Below, piece by piece: positions 11,300 to 23,304 of a DNA stretch of 64,000 bases. Under the pieces are notes generated by a model. It had not been told where the DNA came from. It made no database searches and saw only the letters and a list, made by a program, of their open reading frames with translations. How positions within the stretch are numbered: position 1 is the first letter of the stretch; every line of letters starts with the position of its first letter. Source of the DNA: Stomorhina lunata (lineage: Eukaryota; Arthropoda; Insecta; Diptera; Rhiniidae); the NCBI GenBank assembly GCA_933228675.1, contig OW121740.1, forward strand, positions 8,709,442 through 8,773,441. Reading direction: 5' to 3'. The position numbers and the translations under genes are program-made.

Positions 11300-14200
11300 T
11301 CTTTTCTTCTAAGAAATTTTTCAAAAATTTTCCATTTTAATAAAATATTTTTAAAAAATTTCTTATTTTACATTGAACTTTTCAAAAATGTCTGATTTTT
11401 ATTGAAAATTTTTCAAAAAATTCATATTTTCATACGAAATTTTTCAAAAATTTCTTATTTTCATACGAAATAGAAAATGTTTCAAAAATTTCCTATTTCT
11501 ATAAGAAAATGTTTCAAAAATTTCCTATTCTTATAAGAAATTTTTAAAAAATTTCCTATTTTTCAAAAATTTTTCTATTTTTATAGGAAATTTTTCAAAA
11601 ATTTTCCTATTTTTATAGGAAATTTTTCAAAAATTTCCTATTTTTATAGGAAATTTTTCAAAAATTTCCTATTTTTATAGGAAATTTTTCAAAAATTTCC
11701 TATTTTTATAGGAAATTTTTCAAAAATTTCCTATTTTTAGAGGAAATTTTTCAAAAATTTCCTATTTTTAGAGGAAATTTTTCAAAAATTTCCTATTTCT
11801 ATAGGAAATTTTTCAAAAATTTCCTATTTTTATAGGAAATTTTTCAAAAATTTCTTAACTTTATAGGAAATTTTTCAAAAATTTCCAATTTTTATAGGAA
11901 ATTTTTCAAAAATTTCCTATTTTTATAGGAAATTTTTCAAAAATTTCCTATTTTTATAGGAAATTTTTCAAAAATTTCCTATTTTTATAGGAAATTTTTC
12001 AAAAATTTCCTATTTTTATAGGAAATTTTTCAAAAATTTCCTATTTTTATAGGAAATTTTTCAAAAATTTCCTATTTTTATAGGAAATTTTTCAAAAATT
12101 TCCTATTTTTATAGGAAATTTTTCAAAAATTTCCTATTTTTATAGGAAATTTTTCAAAAATTTCCTATTTTTATAGGAAATTTTTCAAAAATTTCCTATT
12201 TTTATAGGAAATTTTTCAAAAATTTCCTATTTTTATAGGAAATTTTTCAAAAATTTCCTATTTTTATAGGAAATTTTTCAAAAATTTCCTATTTTTATAG
12301 GAAATTTTTCAAAAATTTCCTATTTTTATAGGAAATTTTTCAAAAATTTCCTATTTTTATAGGAAATTTTTCAAAAATTTCCTATTTTTATAGGAAATTT
12401 TTCAAAAATTTCATATTTTTATAGGAAATTTTTCAAAAATTTCATATTTTTATAAGACATTTTTCAAAGATTTCCTATTTTTATAGGAAATTTTTCAAAA
12501 ATTTCCTAATTTTATAGGAAATTTTTCAAAAATTTCCTATTTTTATAGGAAATTTTTCAAAAATTTCCTATTTTTATAGGAAATTTTTCAAAAATTTCCT
12601 ATTTTTATAGGAAATTTTTCAAAAATTTCCTATTTGTATAGGAAATTTTTCAAAAATTTCCTATTTTTATAGGAAATTTTTCAAAAATTTCCTATTTTTA
12701 TAGGAAATTTTTCAAAAATTTCCTATTTTTATAGGAAATTTTTCAAAAATTTCCTATTTTTATAGGAAATTTTTCAAAAATTTCCTATTTTTATAGGAAA
12801 TTTTTCAAAAATTTCCTATTTTTATAGGAAATTTTTCAAAAATTTCCTATTTTTATAGGAAATTTTTCAAAAATTTCCTATTTTTATAGGAAATTTTTCA
12901 AAAATTTCCTATTTTTATAGGAAATTTTTCAAAAATTTCCTATTTTTATAGGAAATTTTTCAAAAATTTCCTATTTTTATAGGAAATTTTTCAAAAATTT
13001 CCTATTTTTATAGGAAATTTTTCAAAAATTTCCTATTTTTATAGGAAATTTTTCAAAAATTTCCTATTTTTATAGGAAATTTTTCAAAAATTTCCTATTT
13101 TTATAGGAAATTTTTCAAAAGATTCCTATTTTTATAGGAAATTTTTCAAAAATTTCCTATTTTTATAGGAAATTTTTCAAAAATTTCCTATTTTTATAGG
13201 AAATTTTTCAAAAATTTCCTATTTTTATAGGAAATTTTTCAAAAATTTCCTATTTTTACAGGAAATTTTTCAAAAATTTCCTACTTTTATAGGAAATTTT
13301 TCAAAAATTTCCTATTTTTATAGGAAATTTTTCAAAAATTTCCTATTTTTATAGGAAATTTTTCAAAAATTTCCTATTTTTATAGGAATTTTTCCTATTT
13401 TTATAGGAAATTTTTCAAAAATTTCCTATTTTTATAGGAAATTTTTCAAAAATTTCCTATTTTTATAGGAAATTTTTCAAAAATTTCCTATTTTTATAGG
13501 AAATTTTTCAAAAATTTCATATTTTTATAGGAAAATTTTCAAAAATTTCCTATTTTTGATAGGAAATTTTTCAAAAATTTCGTATTCTGATTGGAAATTT
13601 TTCAAAAATTTCCTATTTTTATTGGAAATTTTTCAAAAATTTCTTTTTTTAATAGGGAATTTTTCAAAAATTTCCTATTTTTATAGGAAATTTTTCAAAA
13701 ATTTCCTATTTTTATAGGAAATTTTTCAAAAATTTCCTATTTTTATAGGAAATTTTTCAAAAATTTCCTATTTTTATAGGAAATTTTTCAAAAATTTCCT
13801 AGTTTTACAGGAAATTTTTCAAAAATTTCCTATTTTTATAGGAAATTTTTCAAAAATTTCCTATTTTTATAGGAAATTTTTCAAAAATTTCCTATTTTTA
13901 TAGGAAATTTTTCAAAAATTTCCTATTTTTATAGGAATTTTTCCTATTTTTATAGGAAATTTTTCAAAAATTTCCTATTTTTATAGGAAATTTTTCAAAA
14001 ATTTCCTATTTTTATAGGAAATTTTTCAAAAATTTCCTATTTTTATAGGAAATTTTTCAAAAATTTCCTATTTTTATAGGAAATTTTTCAAAAATTTCCT
14101 ATTTTTATAGGAAATTTTTCAAAAATTTCCTATTTTTATAGGAAATTTTTCAAAAATTTCCTATTTTTATAGGAAATTTTTCAAAAATTTCCTATTTTTA

Positions 14201-14740
14201 TAGGAAATTTTTCAAAAATTTCCTATTTTTATAGGAAATTTTTCAAAAATTTCCTATTTTTATAGGAAATTTTTCAAAAATTTCCTATTTTTATAGGAAA
14301 TTTTTCAAAAATTTCCTATTTTTATAGGAAATTTTTCAAAAATTTCCTATTTTTATAAAAAATTTTTCAAAAATTTCCTATTTTTATAGGAAATTTTTCA
14401 AAAATTTCATATTTTTATAGGAAAATTTCAAAAATTTCCTATTTTTGATAGGAAATTTTTCAAAAATTTCGTATTCTTATTGGAAATTTTTCAAAAATTT
14501 CCTATTTTTATTGGAAATTTTTCAAAAATTTCTTTTTTTAATAGGGAATTTTTCAAAAATTTCCTATTTTTATTGGAAATTTTTTAAAAATGACTTATTT
14601 TTTTTTGGAAATTTTTCTAAAATTTCCTATTTATTTTTTTTTGGAAATTTTTCAAAGATTTGCTATTTTTAAAGGAAAATTTTCATATTTTTATAGGACA
14701 TTTTTTAAAAATTTCCTATTTTTACAGAAAATTAAAAAAA
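11300..14740. repeat. F1 satellite array, homogeneous (31-bp monomer)
   Basis: The exact monomer is 31 bp. It consists of the dyad TTTCCTATTTTTATAGGAAA (8-bp arms TTTCCTAT/ATAGGAAA) overlapping the palindrome AAATTTTTCAAAAATTT (8-bp arms around C). Long runs of identical copies fill 11580-14400, with decay at both edges. Rare variant monomers act as markers: ATAAGACATT at 12453, TATTTGTATA at 12631, AAAGATTCC near 13119, and a 21-bp deleted unit (ATAGGAATTTTTCCTATTTT) at 13382 and 13931. These show block duplications, one with an offset of about 889 bp (13558 against 14447). The frame at 14445-14672 is repeat translation. Confidence 0.97.
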
Positions 14741-16009
14741 AACATTTTTAATTGTTTAAAGTTTATATTATGGTTTATTTAATGACTTTTGAAACATTTT
14801 TTGTTCAATGCATTTAAATAAAATTTATTATTTCCGAAAACAAGACATAATTCACCGCAAAATCCACAATTATTTATATTTAAATACGATTTATTAATTT
14901 TAAAACTCGTAAAAAAATGGACATTTATCGTTAATGTCACCTGAAAATTTATATTTAAACCGAAATAATAAATTTAAATTAATTCACACTTAATTGTCGA
15001 CGCCTACTAAAATTAGTTTAATATAGGTAAGAAACTGCGTCAACTGTGATCTTGAAGCTAAAGAAGATTTTAAACTATATCTGAAAGGAGTAAATATGAA
15101 TTTAAAAGGAACAATTTACAATAATATCAAAATTAAATATTTGGCTTAGTGATACTTTGAACATTTTTTTAAGTGAATTATATTCAATTTTTGAACCTTT
15201 GCGGCAGATATATTTAGATACATTTTTATCTTTTTGGCAATATATGCCTTTGAGGTAGGCTTTTTTGTCCTACAAACATTCCTAAATATTACATCTTCAG
15301 CTAAGGAATTATGTCAATTTTATTTGAGGCTATTTTTAAAAATTTTGTACTTTTTTTATTTCAATACTACTTTGTCCCAACATTTGTTTATTGTTTACAA
15401 AATTTTTCAAATTTGTCATTTGTTACTTTTGAATGGGTCACCTTTAGAAAAACAATCTTTAACAAAAATTAAGAAAAAGGAATTCAAAAACAAATCTAAA
15501 GCGTATTTTATCTTGGAAACTAATTACAAAATACTTTCACTATTAACCCAAAAAAACAAAAACATTCAACAAAATTACAAACATTTTTCAGGGTCATCTG
15601 ATGTTAAGACAAAGAAACTTCCTTAAATTGTCTTAAATAGTTTTTTAACCTTTTGTTGATTGAAATTGAAAATTCTTCCCTCAACTAAAAAAAAGAAATA
15701 ATTGAAATTTTAAATAAAAAAAAGAAGGAAAGAAAGTAAAAGTCAACAAACAAACAAATCCGTCTGTCCGTCTGTTTTACGTTATTTTAATTGTTAAAAA
15801 TTGGCAAGATTGCATTTGGCTAAGAAATCAGTCAAGTGTCACTTTATTATTTTTATAATCAAATTTGAAAAAAAAATAGATTTTTAATTGTTCGATAATA
15901 AAAAACATGTGACACATTGTTTGACTAAACAAAGACTTGATGTTATTTGTTAGATCTGTTCATTATTACCATTAATTTCACTTTTAAAAACAAAAGGAAA
16001 ATTAGGAAT
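14741..16009. other. AT-rich single-copy DNA between two F1 arrays
   Basis: No supported gene. The 130-codon frame at 15234-15626 (+) is rich in Phe, Leu, Lys and Asn, has no domain I recognise and has no flanking gene signals. A short GTCY tract (CCGTCTGTCCGTCTG) at about 15760-15775 could be a worn mini-me/Helentron core. Confidence 0.55.
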
Positions 16010-19000
16010 TTTTTTTAAATTTTTTATTTTTTCAAAAATTTCCTATTTTTATAGGAAATTTTTCAAAAATTTCCTATTTTATAGGAAAATTTTCAAAAAT
16101 TTCCTATTTTTATAGGAATTTTTTCTAAAATTTCCTGTTTTTATAAGAAATTTTTCAAAAATTTCATGTTTTTATAGGAAAATTTTCAAAAATTTCCTGT
16201 TTTCATAGGAAATTTTTCCAAAAATTTCCTATTTTCATAGAAAATTTTTCAAAAATTTCCTGTTTTCATAGGAAATTTTTCAAAAATTTCCTGTTTCATG
16301 GGAAATTTTTTATGGACAATTTTTCAAAAACTTTCTGTTTTTATAGGAAATTTTTCAAAAATTTCCTGTTTTTATAGAGATTTTTTCAAAAATGTCCTAT
16401 TTTATAGGAAATTTTTAAAAAGTTTCCTATTTTTATGGAATTTCCTATTTTTATAGGAAATTTTTAAAAAATTTCCTATTTTTATAGGAAATTTTTCAAA
16501 AATTTCCTATTTTTATAGAAAATTTTTCATAAATTTCCTATTTGTATAGGAAATTTTTCAAAAATTTCCTATTTTTATAGGAAATTTTTCAAAAATTTCC
16601 TATTTTTATAGGAAATTTTTCAAAAATTTTTATAGGAAATTTTTCAAAAATTTCCTATTTTTATAGGAAATTTTTCAAAAATTTCCTATTTTTATAGGAA
16701 ATTTTTCAAAAATTTCCTATTTTTATAGGAAATTTTTCAAAAATTTCCTATTTTTATAGGAAATTTTTCAAAAATTTCCTATTTTTATAGGAAATTTTTC
16801 AAAAATTTCCTATTTTTTTAGGAAATTTTTCAAAAATTTCCTATTTTTATAGGAAATTTTTCAAAAATTTCCTATTTTTATAGGAAATTTTTCAAAAATT
16901 TCCTATTTTTATAGGAAATTTTTCAAAAATTTCCTATTTTTACAGGAAATTTTTCAAAAATTTTCTATTTTTATAGGATATTTTTCAAAAATTTCCTATT
17001 TTTATAGGAAATTTTTCAAAAATTTCCTATTTTTATAGGAAATTTTTCAAAAATTTCCTATTTTTATAGGAAATTTTTCAAAAATTTCCTATTTTTATAG
17101 GAAATTTTTCAAAAATTTCCTATTTTTATAGGAAATTTTTCAAAAATTTCCTATTTTTATAGGAAATTTTTCAAAAATTTCCTATTTTTATAGGAAATTT
17201 TTCAAAAATTTCCTATTTTTATAGGAAATTTTTCAAAAATTTCCTATTTTTATAGGAAATTTTTCAAAAATTTCCTATTTTTATAGGAAATTTTTCAAAA
17301 ATTTCCTATTTTTATAGGAAATTTTTCAAAAATTTCCTATTTTTATAGGAAATTTTTCAAAAATTTCCTATTTTTATAGGAAATTTTTCAAAAATTTCCT
17401 ATTTTTATAGGAAATTTTTCAAAAATTTCCTATTTTTATAGGAAATTTTTCAAAAATTTCCTATTTTTATAGGAAATTTTTCAAAAATTTCCTATTTTTA
17501 TAGGAAATTTTTCAAAAATTTCCTATTTTTATGGGAAATTTTTCAAAAATTTCCTATTTTTATAGGAAATTTTTCAAAAATTTCCTATTTTTATAGGAAA
17601 TTTTTCAAAAATTTCCTATTTTTATAGGAAATTTTTCAAAAATTTCCTATTTTTATAGGAAATTTTTCAAAAATTTCCTATTTTTATAGGAAATTTTTCA
17701 AAAATTTCCTATTTTTATAGGAAATTTTTCAAAAATTTCCTATTTTTATAGGAAATTTTTCAAAAATTTCCTATTTTTATAGGAAATTTTTCAAAAATTT
17801 CCTATTTTTATAGGAAATTTTTCAAAAATTTCCTATTTTTATAGGAAATTTTTCAAAAATTTCATATTTTTATAGGAAATTTTTCAAAAATTTCATATTT
17901 TTATAAGACATTTTTCAAAGATTTCCTATTTTTATAGGAAATTTTTCAAAAATTTCCTAATTTTATAGGAAATTTTTCAAAAATTTCCTATTTTTATAGG
18001 AAATTTTTCAAAAATTTCCTATTTTTATAGGAAATTTTTCAAAAATTTCCTATTTTTATAGGAAATTTTTCAAAAATTTCCTATTTGTATAGGAAATTTT
18101 TCAAAAATTTCCTATTTTTATAGGAAATTTTTCAAAAATTTCCTATTTTTATAGGAAATTTTTCAAAAATTTCCTATTTTTATAGGAAATTTTTCAAAAA
18201 TTTCCTATTTTTATAGGAAATTTTTCAAAAATTTCCTATTTTTATAGGAAATTTTTCAAAAATTTCCTATTTTTATAGGAAATTTTTCAAAAATTTCCTA
18301 TTTTTATAGGAAATTTTTCAAAAATTTCCTATTTTTATAGGAAATTTTTCAAAAATTTCCTATTTTTATAGGAAATTTTTCAAAAATTTCCTATTTTTAT
18401 AGGAAATTTTTCAAAAATTTCCTATTTTTATAGGAAATTTTTCAAAAATTTCCTATTTTTATAGGAAATTTTTCAAAAATTTCCTATTTTTATAGGAAAT
18501 TTTTCAAAAATTTCCTATTTTTATAGGAAATTTTTCAAAAATTTCCTATTTTTATAGGAAATTTTTCAAAAATTTCCTATTTTTATAGGAAATTTTTCAA
18601 AAATTTCCTATTTTTATAGGAAATTTTTCAAAAGATTCCTATTTTTATAGGAAATTTTTCAAAAATTTCCTATTTTTATAGGAAATTTTTCAAAAATTTC
18701 CTATTTTTATAGGAAATTTTTCAAAAATTTCCTATTTTTATAGGAAATTTTTCAAAAATTTCCTATTTTTACAGGAAATTTTTCAAAAATTTCCTACTTT
18801 TATAGGAAATTTTTCAAAAATTTCCTATTTTTATAGGAAATTTTTCAAAAATTTCCTATTTTTATAGGAAATTTTTCAAAAATTTCCTATTTTTATAGGA
18901 ATTTTTCCTATTTTTATAGGAAATTTTTCAAAAATTTCCTATTTTTATAGGAAATTTTTCAAAAATTTCCTATTTTTATAGGAAATTTTTCAAAAATTTC

Positions 19001-20345
19001 CTATTTTTATAGGAAATTTTTCAAAAATTTCCTATTTTTATAGGAAATTTTTCAAAAATTTCCTATTTTTATAGGAAATTTTTCAAAAATTTCCTATTTT
19101 TATAGGAAATTTTTCAAAAATTTCCTATTTTTATAGGAAATTTTTCAAAAATTTCCTATTTTTATAGGAAATTTTTCAAAAATTTCATATTTTTATAGGA
19201 AATTTTTCAAAAATTTCCTATTTTTATAGGAAATTTTTCAAAAATTTCCTATTTTTATAGGAAATTTTTCAAAAATTTCCTATTTTTATAGGAAATTTTT
19301 CAAAAATTTCCTATTGTCATAGGAAATTTTTCAAAAATTTCCTATTTTTATAGGAAATTTTTCAAAAATTTCCTATTTTTATAGGAAATTTTTCAAAAAT
19401 TTCCTATTTTTATAGGAAATTTTTGAAATTTTCCAATTTTTAAAAGAATTTTTTCAAAAATTTCCTATTTTTATAGGAATTTTTCCTATTTTTATAGGAA
19501 ATTTTTCAAAAATTTCCTATTTTTATAGGAAATTTTTCAAAAATTTCCTATTTTTATAGGAAATTTTTCAAAAATTTCCTATTTTTATAGGAAATTTTTC
19601 AAAAATTTCCTATTTTTATAGGAAATTTTTCAAAAATTTCCTATTTTTATAGGAAATTTTTCAAAAATTTCCTATTTTTATAGGAAATTTTTCAAAAATT
19701 TCCTATTTTTATAGGAAATTTTTCAAAAATTTCCTATTTTTATAGGAAATTTTTCAAAAATTTCATATTTTTATAGGAAATTTTTCAAAAATTTCCTATT
19801 TTTATAGGAAATTTTTCAAAAATTTCCTATTTTTATAGGAAATTTTTCAAAAATTTCCTATTTTTATAGGAAATTTTTCAAAAATTTCCTATTGTCATAG
19901 GAAATTTTTCAAAAATTTCCTATTTTTATAGGAAATTTTTCAAAAATTTCCTATTTTTATAGGAAATTTTTCAAAAATTTCCTATTTTTATAGGAAATTT
20001 TTGAAATTTTCCAATTTTTAAAAGAATTTTTTCAAAAATTTCCTATTTTAAATAGGAAATTTTTCAAAAATTTCTTATTTCTATAGAAAATTTCTCGAAA
20101 ATTTCTTTTTTTTTGCTAGGAAATTTTTCAAAAATTTCTTATTTTTCTAGGAAATTTTTCAAAAATGTCTTATTTTTCTAGGAAATTTTTTGAAAATTTC
20201 ATATTTTTATAGGAAGTTTTTCAAAAATTTCCTATTTTGATAGGAAGTTTTTCAAAAATTTTCTATTTTTATAGAAAGTTTTACAAAAATTTCCTAGTTC
20301 TATAGGATTTTTTTTCAAAAATGTCTTATTTTTATAGGAAAATAA
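16010..20345. repeat. F1 satellite array, homogeneous (31-bp monomer)
   Basis: Same 31-bp monomer as at 11300-14740, with long runs of identical copies from about 16550 to 20000 and diverged edges that often read CCTGTTTT. Marker monomers repeat those of the left array in the same order: ATAAGACATT at 17904, TATTTGTATA at 18082, AAAGATTCC near 18632, TTTTACAGG and CTACTTTTAT at about 18764-18795, and the 21-bp unit at 18895. A second internal duplication has markers 578 bp apart (19186/19764, 19313/19891, 19421/19999). Confidence 0.97.
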
Positions 20346-21484
20346 AATCCATTAACAATTATTTGCCTAAATTTGCGGTTTTTTTAATCAAAATTTTTTA
20401 TAAATAAATCTTTACATTAAAATTCCTTATGTCTTTCCAACCGCAAAAACTTAAATGACGTCAATTATTATTTATCTTCTTAAAATAAATCTTTTAAACA
20501 AAATTATTTGTTATTAATATAAACAAAAGGTAATGACGTTATTTCCGTTATTTTTGTTTAAATTCGAAAATTCTGCTTAAATTTCGGAATTGAGTTTTTT
20601 TTGCGCAAAAAAAATATCAATTACATATGAAGATCAGGAAAAATTTTAATTTTTTGCAAAATTCAAATAATGTGGGATGAATGTTTATAAACAAATTATT
20701 CTGAAGAAGGAAAAAAAATAAAACTAAATTAAGTGAAAAATTTTTCAAATTTTAAACAAAAAATTTTTCAATAAAATCAATAAAGAAAATATTCGCAAAA
20801 AATTTTGTAAATTGAAAATTAAATACATAATGTGTAATTTAAGAAAGGCCCTAAAGTAGAATTTTTAATTTCAAGGTTTTTGAATTAAATATTTTGAAAA
20901 TTCTTTTGTAATTGAGAAACAAAAACTATTTTATATTCTTGTCTAAACCAAATCTATGTTGTTTTTGCTTTTAATTTGAAAAATCTAAAACTAAAAGAAA
21001 AACATTAAACAAACAGCTGGAATGATTTAGGAATTAAATAAATTATTTCTTTTTTCAAAAATTCGAAAAAAAAATTTGAAAAAATCTCAGTGAGTCAGTG
21101 AACGCTTAAGAGCCGCAACGAGCCCGAAGGTCAAATTGTTTTAAACTTTTAAATGCTTTTAAACATTTTTTCCAACTACAAAAATTATCTTTTCAGAAAA
21201 AAATAACAAAAATTAGGTTGAAGGGCGTACATCGAGAGCATGAGAGAGAAGACCTTGAAATTAAACAAGAAAATTTTAAAAGAAAAATTATTTCCTATAT
21301 TTTAAAATGGCCAATATTTTCTCGTTACACTGGTTAATAGACAAAATTATATTTTAGTTAAACTATTATTTTTTGTATGTGTTATGCAAAAGCACTCGAA
21401 TTTTTTTTTTTTAATTTCTTAAAATTTACAAAAACACCCGTATTTTTTAATCAATTTTTTATTTTGTTTCTTAAATTAGGGATT
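20346..21484. other. AT-rich single-copy DNA
   Basis: No gene recognised. A small patch of higher complexity (GTGAGTCAGTGAACGCTTAA, then GCCGCAACGAGCCCGAAGG) lies at 21090-21130, and a second at 21215-21255. Neither has an open frame or splice signals that I would defend. Confidence 0.5.
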
Positions 21485-22545
21485 TTTAAAGAAGTTGTCT
21501 TTATTTTATCATTTATTGAAAGCGAATTTTCCAGTTCTTATGAATGACTTTATAAATTTCTGTAACTCAAGGCGTATGATTAATATGTAATAAAAATTTT
21601 CTGATATCATTTTACACTTTTCTATATAACTTTTGCAATTTTTAAAAGATTTTAATCAAATAAATTTTTAGTAAAAGTAAACACTTTACGCTTTAACCTT
21701 AAAGAAAAACTTTTTTGAAAAAAATATTTAAATTCTTCATAAAAATTATTCAAAGTAGGAAATATAAAATCTTTTTTTGAACAATTTTTTTAATTTTTTT
21801 CTAAGCTTTATGGCATTTAAAGAGGTTGGTCCTTGTTGTTTTACCATATATTGAAAACGACTTATAATTGACTTTATAAATTTCTGTCAAGTCGTATGAT
21901 TAATATTTAATTAAAATTTTCTGATATAATTTTACACTTTTCTATATAACTTCTGCAATTTTGAAGTGATTTTAATCAAATGAGTTTTTATTGAAACTAA
22001 ACACTTTATGCTTTAATGCTAAAGTAAAATTTTTTTGAAAGAATATAAAAATTCTTTATAAAAATTATTCAAAGTAGGAAAAATAAAAACTTCTTTTGAA
22101 AAATTAAATTTGCGTGATTTTCAAAATCATCTTACAACAGCAATTTTTAGAATTTATTTTAAAACCTTATAAACTTCTGCATATTAAGCCGAATCATTAG
22201 TATTTAAATAAAATTCTTTTTAGGGGCTAAATCACCCGATTTTGATCATAAATTTAAAAAAAAAAATCTAAAAATTTTATTTTTTGATATGGTTGTCCTA
22301 GTTATATTTACCATATATTAAAAGCGATTTAGCCAATTTTATTGAGAAATACATTAACATATTAAGAACAAAATTGGCCTTAAAGAAATGTATTTTTATA
22401 TCAAAAGAAAAAAATGTTTTGCTTTCAAATGCAAATAGTTCAGAATCTGGTAGACGTACAAAAAAGGTTTTTATTTGAGTTAAAGATAATTTTATTTACT
22501 GTTAAATTCTGTGAGTTCCAATAAAATGAAACATTTCATTCTAAA
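21485..22545 (+). repeat. Diverged ~320-bp tandem repeat with GGCGTATGATTAATAT signature
   Basis: Two clear copies and further partial copies align. Each has TATTGAAA(A/G)CGA, then ACTTTATAAATTTCTGT, then CGTATGATTAATAT (21571, 21893), then an ATTTTACACTTTTCTATATAAC block, then GCAATTTT and AATCAAAT. Partial copies follow at about 22184 and 22300. The same family fills 32850-38450. No coding capacity is visible. Confidence 0.75.
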
Positions 22546-23304
22546 GATATGATAAAATCGGTGGACCAGCCTTTTCCAAAATTTTGAAATTTTGAAAAAA
22601 AGAAAAAAAAATTTAATCAAAAGACTATAACAAATAATAAAAAATATTGAAGTGATAAAACGTAATTCAAAAACTTAAATTTTGTTGACTAGTGTTATTT
22701 TACAATTTTTTTGAATAATTTTGTTAATATTTTAAATCTAATTTTTTTTTTATTACATACTTCTTATTATTCATAGAAATTTATTTACAGCCTTATTTAA
22801 AATTTAAACGACATGCTTTTATTAAAATTTATATAGACCCTACTCATGCCTATAATTTTTAACACATGCCTTTTGATCAACACCTGTAAATGGTGAAAAT
22901 CTTTATGTCTCAATGTAAGTATAAGGAAATATAAACAACCAAAGGCCTTTAAATTCACAGTGGAACAAAAATAATTAATACCTGTTCACTACCTATTTTC
23001 GATAGTTTTAACTGTCTTTAAATCTATTAAATAAAAACTCATCCGGAGTCATATTAACTGAGTTTTGCCCCAATCAATAATAAAAAGAATTCTGGCCCCT
23101 TTGGTTACGACTTATCGGGATTTCACTGTATTTAATATATCACCAAAGAAACAGCACAAATATTTTTCATGACCAAAATAGCACCAATTACTAATTATAA
23201 TTATTAATTTTTCATAAACAATTCTAATTTATCAGTTTAATTGTGATTAATTCAACTGCACAATGGGAAGGAACAAGCATAGTCTTCATGAACAATTTGC
23301 ATGA
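22546..23304. other. AT-rich single-copy DNA
   Basis: No gene or repeat recognised. The sequence is slightly more complex at 22830-23120 but without a supportable frame. Confidence 0.5.

Noticed and set aside
15234..15626. 130-codon + strand open frame
   Set aside because: Low-complexity F/L/K/N composition of AT-rich DNA, no recognisable motif, no promoter or splice support.
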